Origin: Girardinichthys multiradiatus
Lineage: Eukaryota > Chordata > Actinopteri > Cyprinodontiformes > Goodeidae
Length of the DNA: 64,000 nucleotides
Direction: 5' to 3'
Assembly (NCBI RefSeq): GCF_021462225.1
Contig: NC_061804.1
Coordinates: forward strand, 6,680,740 to 6,744,739
The notes below the pieces were generated by a model that ran no database searches, was not told where the DNA came from, and was given only the letters and a program-made list of their open reading frames with translations. The position numbers and the translations under genes were made by a program. Of the stretch, positions 1 to 10,506 are shown piece by piece. Every line of letters starts with the position of its first letter. Position 1 is the stretch's first letter.

Positions 1-2089
1 ATTTATCATGATGTCACAGGCATTTTAAGTGTTAACTTTAAAGAGACACCAGCTTTCTTTTTAATCTCAACAAAAGGCAGAACGTACAAAAAATTATTGT
101 CAAATGTCTTTGTTTGTCCAGAAAAAAAAAAAAATAAACTTCCTAAACTTAGCAAAGGCCCAAAATGACATTCAAGCTGTTTTAGAAGCTTGGGCATGCC
201 ACAGTTTCACAGTATTGGAAAAACATGCTTAAAGTCTTAATAGCAGGTTAGGCTTTAAAATGAAAAGCAGAAGTTAAAGCCTGATAGATGCAGCTCTGCT
301 GCAGTAGGCTATTAATTTTAGCGGCAAACATGGTAGCTCTTGCAGCTTGTGTTTCTAAACAGTATTGGCAAGTTGTGCTACTTTTTGCAGTGAGGACATT
401 AGTGTGTTTGAACCTTTGGAAATGTGTTTTTCCCCTACAAGCGAAAGAGTTTAGGCGAATTTGCCTCATTCAGTCATTATACAGTGGGGGTGGAAAAGTG
501 CTATGATGTGCTCCACACCACTAGAGATAATGCTGCACTGCCTCTGGCATCTTATTAAAGGTAGATAAAAAGTTTTGGTTTTCTTGAAACTGGGCAATTT
601 AGAGTAACCAGTTAACCTAACAGTCATGTTTTTCAACTGTGGGAGGAAGCTTAAGTGCCTGGAGAGAGCCCATTCATTCATGGGGAGAACATGCAAACTC
701 CATGTAGGCAGAACTCATGCTAGGATTCAGTACTACTCACTTTCCACCGTGAAATCCCCTAAACTGACCCATGCCTACATTAAATAATGAAAAAAAGTTT
801 AATAGATTAGAAACCTATTTTTCCTTTTGCACAAAGTGGCAAAAAGATTGAGTTTGTGTTTATGAAAGTGTTACCTTTATTGACTGATTTAATAAAAAAT
901 AGCATTCGGGTTTTACTGTAGAGGCACTTTGCAAAGTGTGTACCAAGTCATTATATCTACTGCATGCTAACTGGCTGATATTTGTAAAACAATTAACATT
1001 ACAGATACCTGATGATTTAGCATACATGTTAATAGAGAGAAACATGCCACAGTTTGCTCTCTGCTGTGTGCTACTGCACCAGGCCTGGAGAAATGACTCT
1101 TGGCATGGTGATGGAGTTTTCACCAGTCCAAACAGATAATAACTGTTGCATTAGATTAAATAATGCAGTTTTGGGTCTTTGCTGTAACATTTCAGCAGAA
1201 TTCAGTGTATAATATCCCTGAGTTGTGACAATTTGACCAGAAACACCTGCAGCTCGGCTTGGCTGAAGATTACATTGTAACATGATATTTTTTTTGCAGA
1301 GATGCATCAATCTTGCACACATGGAGTTCTGCAAAGCTCTAAATTGATATTTTTCTGAATCTTAATTTGTTTGTAAGAACTATGGTTTATATTTATTTTA
1401 GTTCAACCACAAGTAAAACAAAACCAAATATTAACAGTGGAAAAAGGAAAACAAGTGCAAAACATTTTTACATGTTCTCCTAAGCTGCACCAAGTAACAG
1501 AGCTTCCTCTCTCTCAGTGTCTCTTGCAAATGATAAATAAAAATAACCAATTGTATACTTTTTTTCTTTACCAAAGTTCTTTTTTACATTAGATTTCCCT
1601 GAACTCAGTAAACAGCTGTCCAACAGATGAGGTCTTGTTAATGATTTTGATCTTATCTCAGTCTGCCATATCAGTCTGTAAAATGGTGACAACACAAAAT
1701 AACCAACCCCCACCCCCCCTCCCCCCTTACCTTGCCGAAGGCACAGAAAATATTAATAATTTTTCACCAAAAATAATTACACCTTGGGCCTGTGTGTGCA
1801 GTTTTAACTTAATCTGAGCTGGAATGCGCCACAGAGGGCCAAACGTCTTCAGGTTTTCATTGCAGCCAAAGACCAATGCAGTTTATTTCAAAATTGACAC
1901 TCCATCAACCAGAGAGGGAGGAAATTAATCACCTGCTGAAGTTATCCGTTGGATTGAAAACCTCAACACTCTTGGTCCTTTTGGTGCAGGTGGTTGTTGA
2001 TTTTCTAAAAATAAGACATGCTATTAAACACAAGGGTCAGCAGGATGAGCACAAAAATATATAGTGTACAGTAAACTCAGGAGTGACAA

Positions 2090-2090
<1 letters not shown>
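1..2090. other. Unassigned upstream intron sequence
   Basis: AT-rich sequence with no exon recognised. About 625-720 resembles a widespread teleost interspersed repeat (a 'ggggagaacatgcaaactcc'-type motif at about 678-697), at low confidence. A C-rich run with few G lies at about 1705-1735. The remaining open frames are short and show no family resemblance. Confidence 0.5.

Positions 2091-2091
<1 letters not shown>

Positions 2092-2124
<33 letters not shown>
2092..2124. repeat. (TA)n microsatellite
   Basis: An uninterrupted alternating AT/TA run of about 30 bp, directly 5' of the Tc1 relic that begins near 2150. Confidence 0.9.
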
Positions 2125-2125
<1 letters not shown>

Positions 2126-2149
2126 TGCACCCTTCATACACAAGGATAT

Positions 2150-2640
2150 TCAGTGTGCAGTAAAAATACCAACTTTGGAGAAAACCAAACATCGTATCAG
2201 CACAAAAACCTTATGCCAACTGTCAGGAATGATGGTGGAGGAGTAATGATTTGGGTTTGTTTTGGAGCCACAAGATCTGGGCACCTTGCAGTCATTGAGT
2301 TGTGCATGAACCCATGTGTACGAAAGCTTTCTAGAGTTAAATGTGCAGCCATCTGCTCGACAGCTAATGCTTGGCCCAAGCCGGGTCATCAACAGGACAA
2401 TGATCCCAAGCAATGGAGCATATCTATAGCATAATTCTGAAAAAAAAGAAACGAGGTGCTGCAATAGACCAAAGTCCAGACCTCAACCTGATTAAAATGC
2501 TGTTATCGGACCTCGCTAGCTCCATCCTGAGCTCAGAATGAACTGAAGCAGTGTCGTAAAGAGAAGGCCAAAATGCCTCCAATGATGTGAAGCTAATACA
2601 GTCAGACAGTTCTACATACTGTTAAGCTATGTGGTGTACG
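2150..2640 (+). pseudogene. Tc1-like transposase relic (QQDNDPK family)
   Basis: This is the C-terminal half of a decayed Tc1-like transposase on the plus strand. The translation keeps GGGVMIWVCFGATRSGHLAV and then HQQDNDPKQ, where the Asp of QQD is the second catalytic acid. In a shifted frame it continues SPDLNLIK, where the Glu expected after the Asn-x-Ile is Lys. Several stops and frame changes follow, to about 2640. No terminal inverted repeat or TA duplication could be placed. Related relics of the same family lie at 15890-16340 (minus) and 48775-48935 (plus). It is not expected to be active. Confidence 0.8.
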
Positions 2641-2649
2641 TTTGGTACG

Positions 2650-5090
2650 CCCTGTGTTCAGAAAACAAACAATTACTTCGCAGTTTTAATGTCTGTGTAT
2701 TGGGTTCATCCCAAATAAACATAACAAGTAGTTTCTTCATGACTTTACCAGCCTACCATCACTTTACTTTTTACAACATTTGTATGCAGCTTTGAAAAGC
2801 TTTAGCAAATATAGCATAAAAAGCCTGAATCCATGGGACCTAAATAATAAGCGAATATTTAATGGAGTCCAAGCAGTTCTTTGGAGTGCTGATAATTGTG
2901 TCATATATTGTACAGCCCTATTGTACTTAGACTGTACTGACAGTCATGAAAGTTTAAGGCCGCCATAAAAACTGATTTATTTTTCTAAAAGCTTCTAACA
3001 GCTTTTTTGATTTCCCTAACCTTATTTTTAAACATCTTAAAATGGCTACCTTTGAGTCTTCCTCCTTCAATACAAACTTTGACACTAAAAAGGGTTGTCA
3101 GTGTGACCCGGTAACTCTTCAGTGTGATTGGAATAAAACAAAATTAAGATTTTAGTTTCCAGTCCAGTCACTGATCAGGGCCCATCAAGATAAATTTAGG
3201 CCAGATAAATTGGCAGGTCCAGATGAAAATTGGTATATTCTGGTCAACAGCCGATTCTAAGTACATCTGTAGTTTACATTTGGCCCTTCCATACCTGAAC
3301 AGTGTGATGCATTTAAAAACAGAGGCCGCTGAGCACTGTATGGACATTTGATTGCAGTACATAAGGGTGAGTTTGTCCCCACCAACCTGTGACTTATCAG
3401 AAAGGTCTTGGAAAAAAAATAACAGACCAGAAACACTATAAATGCAGCTGTCTAAACATCTCAAGACCTGCTGACCTGTTTCATCTCAGATCAGCCTTCA
3501 GCGCTTTTCTCTACCTGACAGGTGCTTCTTTCTCTCCGCCGCCGACACTTTCATGTGGAAAGCATTTTTAAACGCTTTCACTCCCAAGGTCCCTCTATAC
3601 TTCTCTCATTTTTATCCCTCAGACTTATAAATCTCCCACATCTTGTGACCTTATCAAACACGCTTTCCATCCTACGCTCCTCAGTCTCCACCAGGGTGGC
3701 ATCACTGTAGCACGCTATCAAACGGATCATTTTATTGCTCTCCCGCTGCAGCTGTCAAAGGATTGAAGTTCAGATTTGCTTTGGGGCAGACTAAGCAGTT
3801 TTTGTAGTAAATCTCTGGTAAGCATGACTGAAAAGTATCCGACTTAAACATCTTGGCAAAGAAATATGCCTAAATTGTAGTCGCATTTTAATGTTCTCAC
3901 TTTGTGGAAACTTATTTTGCCAAGGCACGTCATTACTTTCAAAAACTCACTAAAGAGTAGTTTTTTCTTTGTCTGTCTTGGCAAGATTTAAATGAAAATC
4001 AGGCTCAACAGAAAGGATTTGAAACTTAAATCTTTCCACCAGAATCACATTATTGTCAGATTGTTGGACAGAGAAGCTGGATGTTGGCATCAGTTAGACT
4101 GTTCGAAGCGACAGGAGAGTGACAGGTGTCCGACAGCCATGTGCCACCTGGGTTCTCCTTGGGCCCGGGTCCTTCCTACAGCTTCCATTCACTTGTCTCA
4201 CTCTCACTCACTATGAGAATGATGCGATGGAGTGAGAGCCAGACAAGCCTGAGAGCCTCCGAGGTAATTACAGTCTCTATAGATTCCCCTTCTGATCTCA
4301 CAGAGAGTGTACAGAGAGAGAAGACAAAAGAAAAAGCAACTGAAGGGCAAATCAGCAGGTGGTATGCTTCATTACATCTTATTAAAAGAGTAACACATTG
4401 TTCAGGTTGGACTGCTGCAGAGCACAGCAATACAATTACGTAAAGGCCAATGTCATGGGTTCGAGAAGGCTTCTTTTTCTCTGTCAATTAGCATTTCAAA
4501 TATGGCAATAATGACCTCAAAAATACCATAAAGAATAGCACCAACCTTGAAATGTTATGTCCAACATGTTTATTATGAAATTAACCATGTATAACCCTTT
4601 ATTACCATAGCCATACAGAATACTATTGGCTTGTGGTACATGAGGTTACTGTAATTCTTACTACATAATTATCTCACGTAATAATTAGACAACACAATGT
4701 TCTGTGTCAATTAATAGATGTACTGTTCTCCTTACAAAACAGTTTTTTTTTGTTCCAGTAAGTTTATTTCGTTTCTTGTCTGGTGTTGAAGCTCTGTGGT
4801 TTTATTGCTTAATCTTGAATTAAAAATGAAAAACTACCTCAGGAGTTTTAAACATAGCCACTAGCCTTGCTCCTTCCAAGTGGTGGAAACAGAGAAATGA
4901 TGCTATATAATGCTGGAAATGATTTGCTGTAAACCCTCTAGTGTCTCTTTCTATCCATGTGCATTTCAATAAATAAAAATATTCAAAAAGTTAAACTCTT
5001 GAATTTTTTACACACATAGTGTCCAGCATTTCTTCCCGTTCATTTTGATGATTGCTTACAGCTAATTAAAAATGATCTTGACTGTCTTGG
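2650..5090. other. Unassigned upstream intron sequence
   Basis: No exon, RNA gene or clear transposon was recognised. Open frames here are short and lack family motifs. A run of CT-rich sequence near 3480-3720 shows no coding signature. Confidence 0.4.
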
Positions 5091-5094
5091 GCTT

Positions 5095-5411
5095 GTAGCT
5101 CAGTTGATCCCTTTCACTGTGGAGAAGCAGAAGCTCCTCGTCTTGCTGCCCCTGGATGACAGAGCCTGTCACCCTCTCTGTAAAGATTAGCTCATCCACC
5201 TTATGGAAGAAGCTGATTTTATTTGTCAGGTTAATTTACTCATCACTAATATGTCATGAGCAAAGGTTAGGGTTAGAATATGGATGGAGAAATCACCAGC
5301 TTTGATTTTTGCCTCTGCTTTTTCTTCATCACAACAGATTAGAGCAGTGCCCCACTCAGTCTATCCATCTCTCGCTCCATCCTACCACTAGTCGTGAACT
5401 AGACAGCAAGA
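5095..5411 (-). repeat. Decayed RTE-like LINE, 3' part (left of Tc1 copy 1)
   Basis: The sequence is collinear with the near-intact LINE at 17535-20887 (its segment of about 17810-18150). For example, 'tctatccatctctcgctccatcct...actagtcgtgaac...aagata' at 5358-5413 corresponds to 'cgatctcccgctccatt...actcgtgaac...gagata' at 18100-18145. The copy is cut at the TA at 5412-5413 by Tc1 copy 1 and resumes at 7026. The reading frame is destroyed. Confidence 0.75.
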
Positions 5412-5413
5412 TA

Positions 5414-7025
5414 CAGGTCCTTCTCAAAATATTAGCATATTGGGATAATGTTCATTATTTTCCACAATGTCATGATGAAAATTTAACATTCATATATTTT
5501 AGATTCATTGCACACTAACTGAAATATTTCAGGTCTTTTATTGTCTTAATACGGATGATTTTGGCATACAGCTCATGAAAACCCAAAATTCCTCTCTCAC
5601 AAAATTAGCATATCATTAAAAGGGTCTCTAAACGAGCTATGAACCTAATCATCTGAATCAACGAGTTAACTCTAAACACCTGCAAAAGATTCCTGAGGCC
5701 TTTAAAACTCCCAGCCTGGTTCATCACTCAAAACCCCAATCATGGGTAAGACTGCCGACCTGACTGCTGTCCAGAAGGCCACTATTGACACCCTCAAGCA
5801 AGAGGGTAAGACACAGAAAGAAATTTCTGAACGAATAGGCTGTTCCCAGAGTGCTGTATCAAGGCACCTCAGTGGGAAGTCTGTGGGAAGGAAAAAGTGT
5901 GGCAGAAAACGCTGCACAACGAGAAGAGGTTACCGGACCCTGAGGAAGATTGTGTAGAAGGGCCGATTCCAGACCTTGGGGGACCTGCGGAAGCAGTGGA
6001 CTGCGTCTGGAGTAGAAACATCCAGAGCCACCGTGCACAGGCGTGTGCAGGAAATGGGCTACAGGTGCCGCATTCCCCGGGTCAAGCCACCTTTGAACCA
6101 GAAACAGCGGCAGAAGCGCCTGACCTGGGCTACAGAGAAGCAGCACTGGACTGTTGCTCAGTGGTCCAAAGTACTTTTTTCAGATGAAAGCAAATTCTGC
6201 ATGTCATTCGGAAATCAAGGTGCCAGAGTCTGGAGGAAGAATGGGGAGAAGGAAATGCCAAAATGCCAGAAGTCCAGTGTCAAGTACCCACAGTCAGTGA
6301 TGGTCTGGGTTGCCGTGTCAGCTGCTGGTGTTGGTCCACTGTGTTTTATCAAGGGCAGGGTCAATGCAGCTAGCTATCAGGAGATTTTGGAGCACTTCAT
6401 GCTTCCATCTGCTGAAAAGCTTAATGGAGATGAAGATTTCATTTTTCAGCATGACCTGGCACCTGCTCACAGTGCCAAAACCACTGGTAAATGGTTTACT
6501 GACCATGGTATCACTGTGCTCAATTGGCCTGCCAACTCTCCTGACCTGAACCCCATAGAGAATCTGTGGGATATTGTGAAGAGAACGTTGAGAGACTCAA
6601 GACCCGACACTCTGGATGAGCTAAAGGCTGCTGTCGAAGCATCCTGGGCCTCCATAAGACCTCAGCAGTGCCACAGGCTGATTGCCTCCATGCCACGCCG
6701 CATTGAAGCAGTCATTTCTGCAAAAGGATTCCTGACCAAGTATTGAATGCATAACTGTACATGATTATTTGAAGGTTGACGTTTTTTGTATTAAAAACAC
6801 TTTTCTTTTATTGGTCAGATGAAATATGCTAATTTTGTGAGATATAAATTTTGGGTTTTCATAAGCTGTATGTCAAAATCATCCGTATTAAGACAATAAA
6901 AGACCTGAAATATTTCAGTTAGTGTGCAATGAATCTAAAATATATGAATGTTAAATTTTCATCATGACATTATGGAAAATAATGAACTTTATCACAATAT
7001 GCTAATTTTTTTTGAGAAGGACCTG
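5414..7025 (+). mobile_element. Tc1-like transposon, family A copy 1 (full length, nonsense-inactivated)
   Basis: A complete Tc1/mariner DNA transposon flanked by TA (5412-5413 and 7026-7027). It has about 200-bp terminal inverted repeats beginning CAGGTCCTTCTC. Each repeat carries an outer and an inner copy of a TTAGCATAT motif, an arrangement like the IR/DR termini of Sleeping Beauty-type elements. Three further copies in this window (10507, 35259, 44651) share the structure. The insertion splits a decayed RTE LINE, so the LINE is older. Confidence 0.95.
5742..6746 (+). pseudogene. Family A Tc1 transposase, copy 1, one premature stop
   Basis: The frame is 334 codons long, as in the intact copies. 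Only codon 72 differs fatally: it reads TAG (5955-5957) where the sister copies read GAG. The N-terminal DNA-binding region has a first helix-turn-helix at about residues 9-45 and a basic stretch at about 49-62. The DDE domain keeps Asp148 (FSDES), Asp238 (QHDLAP) and Glu273 (NPIENLW), with 34 residues between the last two (DD34E). An ATG at 5976 could in principle start a 256-residue product lacking the first helix-turn-helix. I judge the copy non-autonomous. Confidence 0.93.
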
Positions 7026-7690
7026 TATGTAACCTTTTCACTTGAGGCACTGACTGACTCTCAACCCAGAGGGAGCCTACCAGTCTTTTCTGGTTACAAA
7101 CCTTGTCCTGAAACTTGACACCACCTTTCTATGACTACGCATGGAGATCCTGTCCATGAACACCACAAACTGGATTGGTTATCAAGGAACACCCATGCAA
7201 ACTCCAACATGCAACAAGCTCGATTTTGTGCTTAGAATGTGGGCACTGCTTTTGCTTTGGACATACATTAAAGAGATAGACCTTAAAGCAACAAGACGCT
7301 CTGTATTCCCATTGCACGCCACACAAAATACCTTGAAAGAAACAGACATTAGCTTTCTTCAGATTCACAGAACACATACGGACCATGCAACATAAACTGC
7401 CACGACTCCCTTAGCTATTCTGAAAGGGCACAGATCTGGTTCACTGTTTTAAGGCCAGGACAAAAGCCACACTGCTCCTCCTGAATCCGAGGCTGATATG
7501 AGACAGACATACTGTTCCACGCACTTATGTAATCTTTCTCAGGACGACTTAGATATATGATCCCTTGATAGTTGGAACACCCTTACTTAAAATTTGGAAC
7601 CACCTCGCAGTGCTGCCATTGATGTTTTCCCATTCCTCTATGCGAGATTGAACAGGCGTGTCAACCATGAAAGCCTCACAATGTGAGCAA
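7026..7690 (-). repeat. Decayed RTE-like LINE, 5' continuation (right of Tc1 copy 1)
   Basis: Resumes the LINE interrupted at 5412. 'Ttcacttgaggca' at 7037 matches 'tccacttgaggca' at 18158 in the near-intact LINE. 'Atcctgtccat' at 7147 matches 18411, 'ccacactgctcctcctga' near 7468 matches 18738, and 'ggcgtgtcaaccatga' at 7655 matches 18945. Order and spacing are conserved, so this is one old copy and not several fragments. It ends about 110 bp before the exon at 7799. Confidence 0.8.
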
Positions 7691-7798
7691 AATCTTAATA
7701 AATTCTGAAATCTCTAACAACATAAAAATGAACTTAGCATTGACACCATCTCCCTGTCGTCACCTCTCATTTATGTGCTGTTTTATGTGTTTGTGCAG

Positions 7799-7965
7799 CT
7801 GCAAACAGAAGCTGTACTCGGAGAAGCTGCCAAACACCAGCATCATCATCCCATTTCATAACGAGGGCTGGTCGTCGCTACTGAGGACCGTTCACAGCGT
7901 GCTCAACCGCTCTCCTCCAGAGCTAATCGCAGAAATCATCCTGGTCGACGACTTCAGTGACAAAG
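7799..7965 (+). CDS. galnt10: galnt10-like exon (first in window): start of the catalytic GT-A domain
   Basis: This internal exon belongs to a polypeptide N-acetylgalactosaminyltransferase, a Golgi enzyme that transfers GalNAc from UDP-GalNAc to Ser/Thr of proteins to begin mucin-type O-glycosylation. The frame reads [20 protein letters not shown], then [18 protein letters not shown] and [12 protein letters not shown]. The family-typical blocks are the IIIPFHNE strand and the LVDDFSD nucleotide-sugar loop. A pyrimidine-rich tract and AG end at 7798; the donor is AAAG/GTACGG at 7966. The upstream intron is phase 2 and the downstream one phase 1: the last base, G, joins AG of the next exon to make Glu (DKEHLK). 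[12 protein letters not shown] favours GALNT10 over its close paralogue GALNTL6; this was judged from family knowledge, not an alignment. A decayed LINE ends about 110 bp upstream. Confidence 0.93.
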
Positions 7966-9100
7966 GTACGGGGGAAACACCCAGACATGCCCACACAGAC
8001 TCTCATTAGCACAGCCGTTGGGATCTGCCGCTAATATTTGTATTTGTACTGGACCATGTCTTTTTTTCTTTGCACACAGACAGCTGCTCATACTCACAAA
8101 TCACTGAGTCATTTCTTTGCAAGGTTTGTTGACTGTTAGTCAAATAATGATCTGCTCAGAAATAAAAGCACCAGCCTGCATCGCAGGGAGCCAAATGAAT
8201 TTTTAAGACACTTGCTATGTACTTCATAAACAAGATGGGAGCATAGACGTGCTGGTGAGTCACTGTTTTTGAGACACGTCCCACAGGTTTGTTAGATACA
8301 CAGAATATTAGAGACATCTGAGAATTGTTGACTTTACTTCTCTACCCTGCAAATAAATGTGCTCTTGCATGGCCATGTCAAACTTTGTCGTTTCATTTGC
8401 TGGAAAGCTAATCATTACAGTCAAAATTCCTGATGTGTGGAAGTTTGTACTTGATTACAATCTCAAAGAAATGCCAATCTTTGCAAATGTTTTTTGGTGC
8501 ATTAAAAGCCTGATAAATTATGCCAGAATTGATGTATTCTATATATCGATGTCAGTCATTTACCACTGCAGGAAATTTAAGTAACTCCGAGGGCTGTCAA
8601 AAACTATGAGACACACAATGACTTTTAAGAATATTTCCTTTCTCAACAATGATGGTCTCAGAGTGTGAACCAGTTTTTAAATTGTTATAGAGCTCCTCTG
8701 GTGTTAGAGCAAATCAGTAAAGAGATCTAGGTCCTTGTATACAGTATGTTCTGGTGCACTTCACTTACTGCATTGTCCTTGTAATCTATAAATAACACTA
8801 GACAGAAAGCCCACCACTATTTAATAGCTGGTAGCAGAATAACAAACACACTGAAAGAGCTTTTTAAAGATATAAACTTCACCACAAAGTTTAAACTTCT
8901 CAGCTTGAATTTAAAGTGGTACGTTTATACATTCTTAGGTTTTGTTGAGCCATGCAGATGGCTGTCGAAAATTATGTTTGCCAAACAACGCCGTGAAGTC
9001 TGCAACAGCTTTGCAAAAATCTCGTCCTACTGGTATTGCAGCTTCCTTTTTAGCGAGAAATGCCATTTGTGTTGTGGCACTAGAGGCCTTTACTTTTTAT
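7966..9100. other. Unassigned intron sequence after the first exon
   Basis: AT-rich intron with no recognised element or exon. The frame of the preceding exon stays open for about 14 codons past the donor and then stops. Confidence 0.5.
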
Positions 9101-9114
9101 TTTTCGACAGTAGG

Positions 9115-9255
9115 CAGACAGGAAAGAGGGGCAAAGACATTCGGTAAACCGCACTGGGTCTGGGACTCGAACCCAGTAAGGCTGCATCGAGTGCTAGTGG
9201 TGTAGGGGTTCAGTCGTGCACTGAACCCCTACACCACTAGCGCCGCGCCCATGAA
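9115..9255 (-). repeat. tRNA-derived SINE head with inverted duplication
   Basis: Read on the minus strand, the segment holds a B-box-like GGTTCGAGTCCC (plus-strand gggactcgaacc at about 9162-9173) and an A-box-like segment (CTAGTGGTGTAGGGG). These are the internal pol III promoter elements of a tRNA-derived SINE. The A-box segment is present twice in opposite orientation: 9193-9214 and 9220-9241 are exact reverse complements separated by 5 bases. The element end and any tail could not be fixed. It is not a functional tRNA gene because the cloverleaf is not maintained. Confidence 0.65.
9193..9241. repeat. Perfect 22-bp palindrome with 5-base loop
   Basis: The left arm at 9193-9214 begins gctagtggtgta and the right arm at 9220-9241 ends tacaccactagc. 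All 22 pairs match, and the spacer is CGTGC. It lies inside the SINE head and includes its A-box region. Confidence 0.95.
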
Positions 9256-10506
9256 GCTGAGATAATTATGTATAAAACAGCAGTAACTGGCAGAGCCTTG
9301 GAGCTGTTTGGTGTAAAAGCCTGTATTGACTGCCATGTTGGAAAATCAAAATCCAAGTTTGAGTTCGTTGTTATAACTGCAAGTAAGCCCAAAAATGTCA
9401 ATGATAGCTTGAAAGTTGGCATTGAGATAAAAAGTTTGAAGCAATAGATTTCTGGATTTCAGCTGAGATTTTTTGCTGGATTTTTGGGTCATGATAAAAT
9501 ATCTAAATTAAATATTTGTTAATTATTTCCCACTGTTTACATACATCAACCTTCTTCAGTTTAAACATTGTAGAGCACACCCAAAAGATTATTCTGTGCT
9601 GCCCTTGTTGCAAAATGCAAGGATTTGGATGGGCAGAGGAACAAGTTAACAGTGCAAGTTCAACCGTAGAAGACAGCTCAACAACATTGGTCTTCAAACC
9701 TAATCCTCAGGATGACATGAAACAAAGTGTGCTGGGAAGAGCTTTGACCTGCTAATATCGCAGCTATTTTTTTGATAACAGTCACATCGTTGTTTTTTTC
9801 TGCGCCATGATTTAAGTACTCAACTTCATCTGAACATGCTTCTAATTAGCGATGGGTACCGAATTTGGTACATTTTTAGGTACCGACTGAATTCCGTCGA
9901 TACAACTGAGTACCGATTCACGTAAAATCAAACGGTACCATGTTTTGGTACCTAAACACATCATTGTGACACTGATGGAGAGGACGAGTGGGCGATTTTC
10001 CAGGCCGAACATGAACACAGCATTGCACGCATAAGAGCGTAATGACGTCAGTAGCTGCTGGTACTGTAAACAAAGCAAGCATGGCTGATAGAAATCCCTG
10101 GAAAGTATGGCTCCACTTTTCAAAATACGATACAGATTACGCTCGCTATGTGCAAGACCAGCGGCAGGAATACTTCTAATCTACAGAAGCACCAGCAGTG
10201 TTTCTCCACCGCTATCAAGGAGGCGCTTCGCACCTCCAACCAGACTACTCTGTGTCACCAACGCTGACACAATGAGTTACATGCGCTCGCACGCAGGTGA
10301 ACACAAGCTCCTGACAGCGGACAGAAAATCATGCGCTAAAACCTAGAAAGCGGGCAAGGATATCTGCGGTTTTAAAAAGCACCAAATTTAGTTTTGATGG
10401 CAGCACTTCCTCTCCTGCGAGCAGCAGTAGGGCTAACTCTCCTACCCCAGTCACCACCGAATAACAATTTTTCACCTCGCTTGGTGAAATTATCTCCCTG
10501 GATCTA

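Noticed and set aside
5859..6146. Minus-strand frames repeated in every family A Tc1 copy
   Set aside because: They lie antisense to the transposase and persist only because the copies are near-identical.
9193..9241. Hairpin as terminator, microRNA precursor or tRNA gene
   Set aside because: It lies in a SINE head; the arms duplicate the A-box segment and the cloverleaf is not formed. No independent evidence for a small RNA.
10107..10346. 79-codon frame in the hAT element as an intact zinc-finger gene
   Set aside because: The BED-like WLHF block is in a different, broken frame; this frame shows no Cys/His spacing.
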